A stretch of DNA of 64,000 nucleotides from Ostrinia nubilalis (taxonomy: Eukaryota; Arthropoda; Insecta; Lepidoptera; Crambidae). The position numbers and the translations under genes are program-made. The notes under the pieces were generated by a model that ran no database searches, was not told the DNA's origin, and saw only the letters and a program-made list of their open reading frames with translations. Below are positions 43,191 through 55,857 of the stretch, piece after piece (positions within the stretch are counted from its first letter, which is position 1; each line of letters begins with the position of its first letter). The stretch lies in NCBI RefSeq assembly GCF_963855985.1, contig NC_087092.1, forward strand, positions 4,092,001 to 4,156,000, in the 5' to 3' direction.

Positions 43191-45840
43191 AATATAATTG
43201 AAAACATTGAAATAATAAAATTATGTACCTAGTTTAATTTGATTTCAGTATTGTATATAAAATATACACTCTGTAGCTGCGGTTTATGATTGCCCCCAGG
43301 AAATCATTGTTTTTCCAACGAGTGTTCTTATAGTTTTCTACAATCGCCAGTAGATTGAAAATGAAATACTTATCAAATATTTCTCAAGTAGGTATTGCAA
43401 GCATTTTCCATTTGGCATTTATATTTTAGCTAAAGTAGTTTTGTAATGCAATCTAGGCAGTAAAATAAACAAAACTAAGCAAATCCTTAATAAATAAAGG
43501 CTTATTTATTACTTATGGCTCCATAATGTCTAATACGGTGATAAAGATACTGCGTTTTCTGAATACTAATGTGATTTAAATCTTTCACAATAACAACGTA
43601 ATGAAATATGTATACTTATTAGAGAAAAATAGTATTTTCCAATTGAAGATTAACTACTCATACGAGTGCCAAGTAATTAATTTTCCTGTTTTTATAAAAT
43701 TGCTATAGGAAATTATAAAACCTACGTAGCAATCCGCATACAGTAAATAACCTGATATAAAGTACACACTTGTATCTGATGTAGGTATAAACAGATGCCA
43801 TCAAGTAAGCTAATCGTTAACTGTAGCATCTTATGCAGTCTTAATAAGTGCGATTTTACGATAAAAAATTGATCGAATTGCTGGCTGTACATCTACGCAC
43901 TAAATACGCAGTCAGGTAGTGGGTATTCCTTATTAGAATAAACCAATAAAATAGGTTGTGTTAGCGTGTAGGCTACATAATACCTTTGTCAGTCACCCAT
44001 CGTTTATTAGAGGATATTACTCACCGATACAACGATTAGGGTCTCTAGATTTACATTAAATAAAGATGAGAATATTAATGCACGCTGTTGACTCTGCCAT
44101 ACAATATTTTTATCGTTTGATTACGCATAAATACCGGCACAGTATGAATTTTAATATACCAAGGTGGCAGTAGGACAAAGCGATTCTTTGTATTGAATCT
44201 TGGTAATTATTTGAACAGGAAATGCGTAAAAAGTACCTCGTACTCGTAGCAATGTGAAATAAGATCAAAGAATACAGCATATTATTGCACCTAGTTTTTC
44301 TGATGAATATGATCATTAATGAAAAAGTTCATTGTGATTAATTATTTCTTATGATTTTATTTTTAATCCCTCTTTTCGAGGTCTTAGCTCATCATATTAA
44401 GTGCAACGACTGGTAGACTAGAAATACAACGCGATAGGTGAGATGTAGCCCCGCTGAGTTTAAACTCCTAAGTCCTGACGAAAGAACTGTAGTTGAGTTG
44501 ATAAGGAACTCTTAAATAGGGGTGATTTTGCAACAAAAAATGTATATATGTTGAGCTGTCGACTGTACTTTACCAAGTACATCACAAACATACAGTTTGT
44601 ACTGAAAGTCTTGCGGGCGAGTTGCGGCTCTGTGTAGCCGCTAAACAGGGTACGTGGCATTATCGCCGCGTGCAGCGTGCTCCTCGAATACATAACTTTC
44701 AGAGTCACTCAACTCTGCGGTTTGGCTTGACAATTTGAGTCACTTGGACGTGAAAGCAATATAGTTGCACTGAATTGTACAATTACTATGCCAACCGCAT
44801 GCTTGTCTTGGCCGGGTTGTTAGCGGATAAGATTGATTTGCCGTAGGTACTCCGGTCTACTCGTATTAGGGAAAAATTGCAATACCGATTTTTCACACTT
44901 GATTAATACCGTATAAAAGTTATAATTTAACAATCATCAATCACTTGGGGAATTTATAGTAATTATTTATGTCTAACTTAGACACTTCTTTTGAATTCTT
45001 TTTGACTCAAAGCTCGTAGCGGCGCGGCAGATTACTGAAAGAAGGAAAGAAATTCAGTAATTTATCTTCAGATTTTTTCAGTAGAATTTCATAATTACGA
45101 GACAACAGGAAATAACCAGTGTTAGCTGTTGTACACAAAATAATATTTCTAATTATAGTTTATACGATAAAATTGACAAATCAACAAACCGCTTGGTTTT
45201 GGTTTAATAACACGTTAAAACAACTCGGATGTTCTAACATTACGGCCATATCACGTCTATTGACTTTATCCACCTTTGTAATAGATGCTTAGGATATTGG
45301 TTGAGCATTTATATCAATAAGCGAGCATTTTATTCTGGAAATTCGTCAGTTAACTTTAGTTTTTATCTGTAAAGGGATAGAGTTCACATTTATTAGCCTT
45401 AGTTGGGTACTAACCAAGTAAGCCGGGTCCTATACAAACATGGCAGAGTCCTCTAGGGTGCCGTTTTGAAAACACAGAGTATAAAGAGTCCTCCCTGAGA
45501 CAAAATGGTGACTGTTCAAACTGTGTTTTATGGCAAAGTGATTCGATGGGGTACATCTGTAAATACACGGCATGGAGATTGTGAGGTGCATTGGGTAACT
45601 TTTAAATAATGGTGTTATACATGATAAAGGGAATAAATGACAAAATAGCTATCTAATGAAGTAAGAATTTGACTTGTGACGGTTAGGTCTCTTTTACAAC
45701 TGATATTTACCTATTGATTATTTAAAAATAGGTAACCATTCTCCAAAAATTCCAAGACAAAACTTCAATAAACACTAAATTTGAACCCTGAAATTTCAAT
45801 ATAGTTATTTTTCAAATATTTCCTTTAGGTATTAATTACA
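43191..45840. other. No recognised feature
   Basis: No gene, no full repeat and no RNA gene seen. A GC-rich patch at 44610-44690 has no coding signal. Confidence 0.4.
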
Positions 45841-45854
45841 TAATCTAATAGTAC

Positions 45855-46515
45855 CCAAGACCTTTGTCCAGCATTGGACGTCATTTGGCTGAAACGAACG
45901 AAGGAACAAACCCAAGATGAGGCTATGTTTGTCTAAAAACAAATTGTAAAGCGGTGCCGAATCAATGATTGATACATTTAGAGTGGTTCGCTCAAAGAGC
46001 TAATTATTCGTTTGCCTCCGGACTGCAGCGACCGTGCTTGCGAAACTGCGGCAAAGCTTACGGTGAGAGACCAACTATAATGATGTGGATAGACTCTGTA
46101 CCTCCAATTTTTTTGTTATGGTTACTTATCTCAATATTTCGAGCATACTAATAAAATAATGTGCCTGGATGCGAGGGACACAGGACCGGTCCTTGTGGAA
46201 ATCCTCGGGGGAGGCCTTTGTCCAGCAGTGGACGTCTTTCGGCTGAAACGAACGAACGAATAAAATATTTTGAAGATCATAAGACAGAAAAATATTCAAT
46301 TTGATATTATGATCATCAGGTCATTTTAGTCTCTACCGCGGGAGCACAACCCTGACCCTCTCCAATTTTCAGAGATAGATTGGCTTACATTTCCACGACG
46401 ATCTGGTGAAGGTCGCGGGAGGTGCTTGGATGCGGGCGGCGCAGGACCGGTCTTTGTGGAAATCTTTGGGGGAGGCCTTTGTCCAGCAGTGAACGTCATA
46501 TGGCTGAAACGAATA
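45855..46515 (+). mobile_element. Three RTE-type LINE 3' tails in a row
   Basis: The 3' end phrase ('cctttgtccagcagtggacg' then 'ggctgaaacgaacga') occurs at about 45860-45905, 46150-46260 and 46395-46512, all on the + strand. The last also has the 'gacgatctggtgaaggtcgc' coding part. They are nested or sequential dead insertions, or a local duplication. Confidence 0.8.
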
Positions 46516-47422
46516 TTTCCACGCTGATCAGATGGGTTGGGGAGGTCTATGCCACTATGGGTTGGGGAGGCTATGTGTCACTTTAGGACAACCAAGGGAG
46601 GAGTGCGGGTAGGTTCATTCCATTCTGTCAGAACCACCGGCATTTGAAAGAAAGAAAGTAGGAAAAATTTTTCCAAACATTATTATTTTTATTTAGTTTT
46701 TTATTTGGTATTTTAAAATATACTATCAAAATTAAAATTGTATTAGGTATGGTACAATATTGGCGCACATTCAGCTGTTATTATGTCTGTAATCTCCTTC
46801 ATGTCCTGCAGTAATAATCTTCAACTGTTGCGTCGCGTTTTTCCATTCTATAGTTACATAGCCAGAACGCAAGGGTGTGAAACTAATCGAGTATAGTTTG
46901 GATATGACTTTTTTACTAAGCTCTTCCAAACTATACACGACCAGTACGCATACGCTGCGTACTGCTCGTGTATACTTTGTAGTGACTTAGGTCAATTGTC
47001 TTACTCCAAAATATACATAGTCAGTACGCATACGGACTAATCATGTATGTATTGTAATAAGTGCGCGATTACAATGCATACGCGAGTAGTTGCATGCTCG
47101 TCATGTTGACTTATTTACCTCTCTTTCTATTACATATTAATTCATATCTGCGTGTCTACTTTAAACATTGAATCAATTTCGACACGTGCCATTGTTTTGA
47201 TAAAGAGTTTTTTGGTGTTTCATATTCTGCCATAGAAAAGATATTTGTTTTGGGGCTGTATTTTATCAATTCTCGAATAACTCTTAAATTAAGAATTATG
47301 TAGGTACCTATGTCAAAATGATTTTGTTCTTGAGATAAAAGCTTATAAATAAAAATAAAAAACCCTGGACATTTTACACTACGCTTCTAGTCCCAAACCA
47401 CAGCCCAAACTAAGCAAAGATT

Positions 47423-48517
47423 CGGGACTATTCCCACCTCTCGTTCCCACCACTGCAACTCCTGTGTAGCCAGGATCTACAGCTTGACCGCCACAAAAAC
47501 CCAACCAATGAAGGTCAAGTTTGTCCCGGGGGAAAGTTAAACTGTCATTGGACCCGCAACGAAATTAATCAGAAGAACATAGGAGGAGTTCGAAATTAAG
47601 GTTCGACTTCCCTCCATCGCAAAGCGGATGACAGGTGACAAACAAAGGTTTAAAACCTTCAAGAAAAGATTATGCACCACGGACAATAAAATAAATTAAG
47701 GGGGCCTATCTTATGAGCAATTAGCAACTACCTGCCAATAATATTTTTCACAAAATCGCTTAAAAGCACGGAAATTTTTCCTTGTCGCGACAAGATCGGT
47801 GTAATAAATTGCGGAAACAGATGTATGTTGTATTGAATTAAGCATTATATCACGTTCATGTTTCCAAAGATCACACTCCCACAAGATATGATGGGCAGAC
47901 TGCTCATGACTGACATCATCAGTGGAACACTCGCAAAAAGGAGACGGAACTAGTTTGAATTCGTGAAGTTTATGTTTAAAGTTGCCATGTCCCGTGAGGA
48001 ACTGCGACGAGCAATGGTCGATTTCTAACCATCGCCTAGTTAGAAGTTCGCGTACATTCGGGAAGAATTTATATAAGTGACGTCCTTTGACTGACGTATC
48101 CCATCTCTTTTGCCATTCATTAAGTAAATATTCTTCAACGACTTCTCGGGAATCAAATAATCGACTTATTTTAGAACGATCGCGGCTATTTAAGAAATCG
48201 GAGGTTATATTTTCCCTTGATGCGAAGTACATAGCCGCACGCTTTTGTACCTCTAAGTCGACCGGCAGTACACCAGCCAGGACTGGCAGAGCCTCCGTGC
48301 TCACAGTTCTGTAAGCTTTGCAAAGAAAAATCAATGCAAGGCGTTGACTTTGGAGTAGTTTCCGTCGAGCGGCTCCTATAGTAGCTCTGTCAGCCCAAAC
48401 TGGTGCACCATAGCAAATGGAGCTTAAATAAGTGGCCGAATATATTACTCGGAGGATTTTAAACGTTAGACCCCACGTCGAGGTTGAAATGTGACTTAAG
48501 GCATAAAAGTTCTAAAG
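47423..48517 (-). mobile_element. R1-type LINE, 5'-truncated, 14-bp target duplication
   Basis: ACTAAGCAAAGATT lies on both sides (47409-47422 and 48518-48531), a clean 14-bp target duplication inside the SINE. Read on the minus strand it holds the end of the reverse-transcriptase ORF, and a 3' UTR ending GGGAATAGTCCCG. The same 3' UTR occurs at 61523-61702. Confidence 0.9.
47711..48334 (-). pseudogene. R1-type LINE ORF2, C-terminal part
   Basis: The frame given starts at an internal ATG (207 codons) and is open upstream toward 48500, so it is the end of a 5'-truncated ORF. It has the post-polymerase region of R1-like elements: AYRTVSTEALPVLAGVLP, then a Trp/Arg-rich helix part, SQFLTGHGNF, and a Cys-His cluster (CECSTDD...HHILWEC). 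No stop is seen inside, but the reverse transcriptase itself is missing. Confidence 0.82.
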
Positions 48518-49288
48518 ACTAAGCAAAGATTGTACTATGGGTACTAGATAACGGATATAAACATACTTAAATACTTTTTTCTTGAAAATACATTATTATA
48601 CATAGAAGATACCCACTCCAATACAAACAAATATGTTCATGCACACAAATTAATGTTTGTACTGTGCGGGAATCGAACCCGCTACCTCCGGAACAGTTGT
48701 CCGTTTCGAACCACTACACCAAACGGCCGACAATTTTAGTTAATAATGCACGTTTAACTTTCTTCTTTCACTCTCTCTCATTTTAAATGAATTTATGATT
48801 ACACTAATAAATAAATTGTTATTTAATTTGAAATCTACCTAATCAATTTAATTTCAGAGACCACTTACATTAGTGTTATAAATCTAGATTTATTATAATG
48901 TAGATTCAGTAAAATAATTATATTTTATGTAATAATTAATGAATTTAAAAATGGCATCACCGTACGTGATACTACATAGATAGTTCTTATTTCTAATCTC
49001 GAGGACAAAGCACGAGCATAATATCAAATAAATGTAATAATTTTTAATATAATTCCATATTTTACTAAATCAAATCAACTAAACACATTCTAGTCAACTG
49101 TAAGTGGTGTAGTATAGTTTGGAGCGAAGACGGAATCCATCCACGATACAAACCATACACGATCAGTACGCAAAATTCGTGTATAGTTTGTAGTGACCGA
49201 TTTACAAAGAGACATTCCAAAATATACACGAGCAGTTTCCTATGGGTGCGTTCTGGCCATGTATAGAACGGAAAGACGCTGTTGCGTC

Positions 49289-50930
49289 CAAGCTAGTTAT
49301 CCTATTTTTGACATCGTAACGTGTGGTCACAGCATGTGTCTGGCCGACGTCATACGAGCATCGGTTACACAGCATTTATAGCTTGTTTACAGTGGCCACA
49401 CGTCTTGCAGTGCTTTACTGCGGCTGCGATCCGTCTGGGGATTGAAATTGGTGCAACAAAATTGAGCGATGACGTTAAACGTTTTACTGCAAAGTTTTGA
49501 AATTGCCGACTTTAATTTAGCTGTGCCAAACGGTTTTAAAATTAAAATACTTACCTATAAGAAGATAATTTTAAGATGCTCCCAGAGTGTCCTAGACTGT
49601 GCCTGAATGAAAAATGCGGAATCGAGCTTTTTGGTGCTCTATAAATAAACGTCTAGCAGTGGACTGCAGCAATGAAATAAAAGAAGATGAAATAAAAGAG
49701 CTTCCTCGTTGTGAATAAAAAAAAATTACTCGGTGGGCCTTACTACGGTTTGCTATAATTTATAGCAGCAGATCTAGTCCAGGGAAGAAAGAAAGAAAAA
49801 AAGAAAGAAAGAAAAACATTTATTTGGTTCCAACTTAAAATATAGCACACAAAATCAGATAACAAAAAAAACAGATAACAGATACAAGTTAGAACCAAAA
49901 CTGGCCACCGCTCAGCATGTGTCATGCTCTGGAGTGGTAAATAAAACCCAGAACACGACGCTGTTATTAAAACTGAAGACTGTATCTATCGCGATCTATC
50001 TATATTAGGAGAGCTTTCAAGCCCTAAAGCTTAACGCTTTGAGAAACTACATTTTATTTCTTGTTATGTAAGAGGTGTAAAGTCGGATTGGTGCTTAGAA
50101 TAGTGTTCAATAATAAAGTTCAAGCTATCTGCATATGACCCTATAAAGAGAATACAACGGCGATGAGCGTTAGTAACCCGGCTGTAAGGTCTTGTGATTT
50201 AGCGCTGACCGCTAGCTTGTAGGGTTGGCGATCTTAAGTTTAAGCAATTATCTTTTTTTTAATTGACCACAAATCTGTTTATTGTGCATTTTGAGATTTT
50301 CAGGTAATTTCAGTCAAATGTTTCGATTTCGTAGTTTAATTTACGGTATAGTGCCAGAACGGCATAATCGGTATAATCCAGTCCACTAATAAACTATACA
50401 TAGAAAGTACAGAAATGTAACAATCGTTTTGTTTTATGAAACAATATTTGCTAAAATTATTTGATGAAAGGATACTATATTTTTATAAAAGCTGCTTGTT
50501 AGCTTTAGCTAATTAGTTTGCTATTAACGTTTGTTGCTAGTTTGCTATTAACGAGTCCCAGTCTCAAGTAAATTTTAGTACAACATTCTATTATCTGAGT
50601 AAGTTTTCAGCATAAAGTTGAGAACCCTACATCACCTGTGATATGACGCAAGCATTACGTTGGAGATAGTGCACAACTGTGAGGCGCGACATTTGCCAGC
50701 CATTTGCAGGGGCCTCACTAATGAAGCGCGTTTCAGCGAAGATTGATGGACAGATGGAGACGGCCGCGGAATGGGTTTAAGTACACCAGGCTCTTTAATA
50801 TAGTGTCATAAATTAAGTAAGTATGTTAGTAATTTAGTATTACTCCAAGATCTAAAAATAGACAAAGACTTATTAGACTAATTAGACCAACCATCATTAA
50901 AATTCGTGACAGATTCAATTTCAGGATTCT
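49289..50930. other. Intergenic; (GAAA)n-headed short repeat only
   Basis: At 49788-49960 a (gaaa)n run is followed by 'aaacatttatttggttcc' and a body of about 130 bases, as in short lepidopteran repeats with GAAA microsatellite ends. Nothing else is supported here. Confidence 0.5.
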
Positions 50931-51255
50931 TTGGTAAGTAGGTCCGTTTTTCGAATCAGAAATGAGGAGATCCGCAGGAGAACCAAAGTAACCGACATAG
51001 CTCGCAGAATTTCTAAAATCAAGTGGCAGTGGGCGGGGCTCATAGCTCGTAGAGACGATGGCCGTTGGGGCAGGAAAGTTCTCGAGTGGCGACTACGGGC
51101 TGGAAGACGTAGCGTGGGCAGGCCTCCTACTAGGTGGACCGACGATCTGGTGAAGGTCGCGGGAAGAGCCTGGATGCGGGCAGCGCAGGACCGTTCATTG
51201 TGGAAAACCTTGGGGAGGCCTTTGTCCAGCAGTGGACGTCATTTGGCTGAAAACG
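50931..51255 (+). mobile_element. RTE-type LINE 3' part with coding remnant
   Basis: About 85 codons of the reverse-transcriptase C-terminus remain: RNEEIRRRTKV, the KWQWAG box, GRPPTRWTDDLVKVAG and MRAAQDRSLW. A frameshift follows near 51208, where the sequence passes into the common 3' tail 'gtccagcagtggacgtcatt'. Dead, 5'-truncated copy. Confidence 0.85.
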
Positions 51256-51899
51256 AACGAGGTCCGTTTTTAGACATACGAGGTTAACGCCCGTATTCAT
51301 AAACATTACTATGAGGTCTCACAGTGCTCGTGGACGCACAGGGTCACACACAAACCAATTACAGAGCTCTATTCAACGCCGTGCGTTCGATTTGCTAAGT
51401 ACTTCACTTAAGTATCGTGTTTGAATATGGGCGTTAGTTCTTATATTGGTATTTTTAACATGTCTAAACTCACTAATCTAGTAGAGACATTCAGATTTTT
51501 CATACTATATTTAAAAAATACTTTAACGAGTGAATGAATTTCTGAAGTAGCGAATTTTATTTATGTATATTGCGGTTAATATTGTGTTTACACATACTCG
51601 TAATTGCGAGGCTGGACTCCATTAGACCCCATTTATTTGCGCCTACGTTTTCACATTTCGGCAGTGTTTACATAAGAAATGGCAAACTTTTAATAAACTC
51701 GAATACCTAATTGAAGTTAACATTTTGAAAAGTTAACACTTAATTTGGCATTATCCATTTACATTACCCTCAATAAATTTAGCTCCGCATATAATTAAAG
51801 TCTGTGGGAGAAAGGCATGTGGTTCTTATTTGTTTTAAGCTAACTTTCATGTGTCTTTCGTGTTTTATTAAGAGCTGTTCCTTCAGAATTAAATTAAAA

Positions 51900-51982
51900 G
51901 TTATTTAAAATTACAATTTAAGTATATCTTTGTATAGCTGGTTGTTATACAAAGATATACTTAAATTGTAATTTTAAATAAC
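51900..51982. repeat. Perfect 37-bp hairpin
   Basis: The left arm 51900-51936 (gttatttaaaattacaattt...) and the right arm 51946-51982 are exact reverse complements, with a 9-base loop. AT-rich. A tiny foldback, a replication-made palindrome or an RNA hairpin; no flanking duplication is evident. Confidence 0.85.
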
Positions 51983-52541
51983 CGTGTAACTTTTTTCCTC
52001 GTTTAGTGCTGTGGGATGGCCGAAAGTTTTGGTTATCGGTCAAACATTTTGACTTAATCCTGCATTACCCTAATTAATCTGCAACTGATTTTTGGGCTTT
52101 GATTTCTCTACCTGGGGATCAAATGTAGGTACCGAGTATTTTATTAATCTATTTACTGGTTGTTTCAGTTACATGTTAGAGCGTACACTTAAGTTAATAA
52201 ACTCCACTCTTCATTCATTCGTTTACATTTAGTTTCTGTTCAAAGTTAATATTAACTGTGGTAATTATGTTTCCAGCTTCATTCTTAGCGATTTATATAA
52301 CATAGTGTAGTAGCGTTGCCACGCTACAGCCTTGCACGATTTTTTAAAGCAATTTTACATGACTTTTTCCTTTTAATTTAAAATTAAAAATAAAAAAGTC
52401 ACTCAATTGACTACCGTAGTTGTTATCCCTACCCTTCTTCCGACAACGATTTCGAGTTGTTGCTCATTTCTGCGTGTCCGTGCTGTAGCCTTCGCACGTC
52501 CACAGTCACTCGTAAAAAATATATTATTCTGAACTCTAAAG

Positions 52542-53961
52542 ATGGGGAAAAAACGAAAGTATGAAGATATGGATATGGACGACGAAAAAATAATGAAGAA
52601 AATTAAGAAGTTACAAGGAAAGTTAAAGAATGTAAAAAATAAAGATCAACCTCCAGAGAGATCACCAAGTAAGTAAACTATGCTGTTTTCTGTCTGGGCT
52701 TTTACCGTTAAAAACTTTCATTGTGTTGCGAGCTTACCACACTGGGTATTCTCCTTCATAGCTAAAAATAGTGATTATTTTGTTCACCTACCTACCAATA
52801 TTCGTAAATTTTAAATGCGTAACTGCCACACTGGGCTTTTACCGTTAAATACAAGATGTTGCGAGCTTACCACACTGGGTATTCTCCTTCATTACTAAAA
52901 ATGGTGCTTGGTTTTTTCCAGGCCCATACATACCTGAAGATTTCTGCCTCGCATATAACGAGGATGACGATTCTATTTACCTACCGCCAAGTGATTGGGC
53001 CGGCACAATGACACCAAATTGCGAGCGATCACCGCCAGCTAACTCATCGAACCAAGAAGCTGCACTTCCTCAAGTGGCAGACTTGTCGCCACAGCCTGGA
53101 CCATCCTCGGCATGCGCAGCACCAACAGTTCCGGTACCAGCAGCCGAACAAGACCTCGATGATTCTATACTAAGTCTCTTGGGCGATGCACCCAAACCTG
53201 AAACTGTTTTTGGAAACAATATCCACAAAGATGTTGCTACAAGATGGCAAGAAATACTCGCCAAAGGGTTACCCAAAGAAACCAAAGAAAAACTGGTAAG
53301 TGAATACCTTATTCCTGCCAACTGCGTCCTATTGGTACCGCCAATCTTAAATCCAGAGGCGAAAGCGGCACTCCCGGACGCTCTGGTAAAAAGAGATTTT
53401 TCATTGCTAAATAAACAAAAAGGTATAGCAGCAGCGCTTGCCGCCCTAGCGCAGGTAACCGACATGTTGATATCTAACGAATTTTCAAGAGAAAAATTGT
53501 TAAAACCACTCAGTGATGCCAGCCGTCTTCTCTGTGATAGCCACCACATAGAGACGAAAACAAGGCGTAGTTTCGTCATATCGTCTATCAACTATAACCT
53601 AAAAGGTGCACTTATAGAGGCAAGTCGAGACAAGTTTTTATTCGGAGAAAATTTGACCGAAAAATTAAACGCGGCAAAAACTATCCAAAAATCAGGTGAC
53701 ACGTTGAAAAATCAACAGCGTCCACAAACTGGTAAAAATAATGTAAACAACAAGGACAAACCCAAAGGAAGGTTAAACACCAGAGCCCTGCATCCCAGAC
53801 AGACAACGGCCAGGTTCGATGCGGGGCAGAACCGCTCAGCCGCGTACAGAGCACCTCCAGCAGCCAGGACTCATCCACCGCCGCCCCGCCGCACCCGCTC
53901 ACCGCAGCCGCCGCCGCCGCCGCCCCCCAGGACCCAGCAACACCAACACTATCGGCGTTAG
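52542..53961 (+). CDS. DIRS gag-like ORF1, two exons
   Basis: Exons 52542-52668 and 52922-53961. The first starts with ATG and a basic stretch (MGKKRKYEDMD). Its donor gtaagt and the acceptor tttttccag give a join in phase into PYIPEDFCLAYNEDDD and on into the long frame. The main part has VTxRWQEILxKGLPxExK-like sequence (VATRWQEILAKGLPKETKEK) seen in DIRS ORF1 proteins, and a C-terminal Arg/Pro-rich tail with a (CCG)n-encoded proline run near 53900-53930. The downstream pol frame overlaps its end in another phase. About 388 residues in total. Without splicing, translation from the first ATG ends after 44 codons. Confidence 0.7.
52690..52912. repeat. Two-unit direct repeat in the DIRS intron
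   Basis: 'gggcttttaccgttaaa' and 'tgttgcgagcttaccacact' with 'gggtattctccttcat' occur twice, starting near 52698 and 52839, a step of about 141 bases. Both lie inside the probable intron of ORF1. Confidence 0.8.
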
Positions 53962-55857
53962 AACCGCAGCAATCCGAGGTACAGTACGCTGGTCGTCTTA
54001 GCAATTACACTCATAAGTGGACTGACATAACCGACGATGAAACTGTTCTCGACTGGATTAAAGGATATGTGATTCCATTTCAATCAAAACCTATACAGTA
54101 TTCACAACCAAACGTTTACCCAAAATCAGAACAAGAGTCATTAGATTTTGAAATTGCAATTAAAAAATTGTTAAATATTAATGCCATTTCCAAATGTAAT
54201 CATGTTGAGGGATAATTTATATCCAGCATATTTTTAGTACCTAAACCGAACGGTGAAAAAAGATTCATTCTGAATTTAAAAAACCTGAACAAATTTATCC
54301 AGCCTTCTCATTTTAAAATGGAAGACTATAGAACATCTATGAAGTTAATAAGCGAAAACTGTTATATGGCATCAGTAGATTTAAAGGACGCTTACTTTTT
54401 AATTAATATAAACAAATCACAAAGAAAGTATCTCAGGTTCAATTATAACGACACACTTTACGAATTTAATTGTTTACCTTTCGGTTTATGTACAGCACCA
54501 TTTGTTTTCACTAAGATACTCAAACCAGTCATGCAATATTTAAGAAGTCAGAATTTTTTATCGGTTATTTATCTTGATGACATACCTACAATGCATCGGA
54601 CGTACCTATAAAGAATGTGATGAGAATGTACAAGCCACTATATCATTTTTGCAATCATTAGGTTTTATCATTAATTTTCAAAAAAGCTGCTTGATACCGA
54701 ACAGAGTTTGTCAATTTCTTGGATACGTGTTTGACTCAAAAAATATGTCTATTTATTTACCAGACACAAAACGTTTAAAAATTACAGACACTTTAAATAA
54801 ATTTCTTCGAATAAAATCTTGCAAATTGCGCGATTTTGCTAGACTACTTGGACTGTTAATATCCGCCTGCCCAGCTATTGATTATTCTTGGGTGTACACT
54901 AAATTGTTAGAACGACACAAATATTTATTTTTGATGAAAAACCTAAGTTACGAACAAAATATATCAATTTCAATTGAGATAAAAAATGATTTGCTTTGGT
55001 GGGTGCAACACGTAAAATCTGACGTTTCACGGTTACGTTTTAATAACTTTTGTATAGAAATATTTTCTGACGCATCCTTATCTGGGTGGGGCGCATATTG
55101 CAATGCAAAAGAATCTCATGGTTTTTGGAAAAATGATGAATTAAAATTACACATAAACGAATTAGAACTCCGAGCTGCCTTTTTTGCACTTAAATTATTT
55201 GCCAACGACTTAAGACACTGTGAGGTATTATTAAGAATTGATAACGTAACTGCAATCTCTTGTCTAAATAAAATGGGTAATTTACAATTCCCAAATCTAA
55301 ATAATATTGCAAGACAGGTTTGGCAATGGTGTGAAAAGCGAAAAATAATTATTTTTGCCTCGTATATTAATACAAAGGACAATCATAATGCTGATAGATT
55401 GTCGCGAAAGAAATTTAGCGATACAGAATGGGAGTTGGCAGACTATGTATTTCTACAACTAAAAAACCATTTTGGAAATCCTAACATTGATTTGTTCGCC
55501 ACTCGCCAAAATACAAAATGTCACCATTTTGTGTCCTGGAAGAACGACCCTGATGCATGGGCCGTTGACGCTTTCACAATATCTTGGCATAAAATATTCT
55601 TTTACGCTTTTCCTCCATTTTCACTCATTTTAAAAAGCATTCAAAAGATCATTAATGACAGGGCAGAAGGCATTTTAGTCGTACCTTATTGGCCAACCCA
55701 GCCTTGGTTTCCACTCTTTCAAACTCTAATTGTTGACAATAGCATTATAACATTTGATCCTGATATTAACCTTTTGATCTCGCCTTCCAGACAACCTCAC
55801 AACTTACACCGCAGCCTCAGGTTGGTTGCCGCGAAATTATCAGGCAAGCTTTATTGA
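53940..55857 (+). pseudogene. DIRS reverse transcriptase-RNase H, broken
   Basis: The frame opens in overlap with ORF1. A stop codon (taa, 54213-54215) interrupts it just before FISSIFLVPKPNGEK. Reverse-transcriptase marks follow: LKNLNKFI, VDLKDAYF, LPFGLCTAPFVF and VIYLDD. Directly after YLDD the frame shifts (54585-54600), and the protein goes on from ECDENVQATISF through FLGYVF to the RNase H part (IFSDASLSGWG, ELELRAAFFAL, RIDNVTA, NHNADRLSR). The last part (WELADYVF..., DLFATRQN) is the region between RNase H and recombinase common in DIRS elements. Confidence 0.85.

Larger units (their letters stand above)
47355..48736 (-). mobile_element. tRNA-derived SINE split by a LINE
   Basis: The tRNA-like head at 48651-48735 has A box tggtgtagtggt and B box GGTTCGATTCC on the minus strand. 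The body runs to 48518, is broken by the LINE (47423-48517), and resumes at 47422 down to an A/T tail near 47355. It corresponds to 22396-22676 in copy 1. Confidence 0.82.
46835..49279. mobile_element. Mutator-like element copy 2
   Basis: The ends (GCGTTTTTCCATTCTATAG at the left, reverse complement of the GCGTCTTTCC end at the right) match copy 1 at 21457-23153, and so does most of the interior. Flanks are TGTTGCGTC on both sides (46826-46834 and 49280-49288), again a perfect 9-bp duplication. It carries the same tRNA-derived SINE, here split by a LINE fragment. It lacks the SINE-like and MITE insertions of copy 1, and has extra sequence at about 48935-49020. Confidence 0.9.

Noticed and set aside
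53070..54004. Long minus-strand frames opposite the DIRS ORF1
   Set aside because: Shadow of the plus-strand gag-like frame; its composition (Ala/Ser/Gly runs) mirrors the proline-rich tail.
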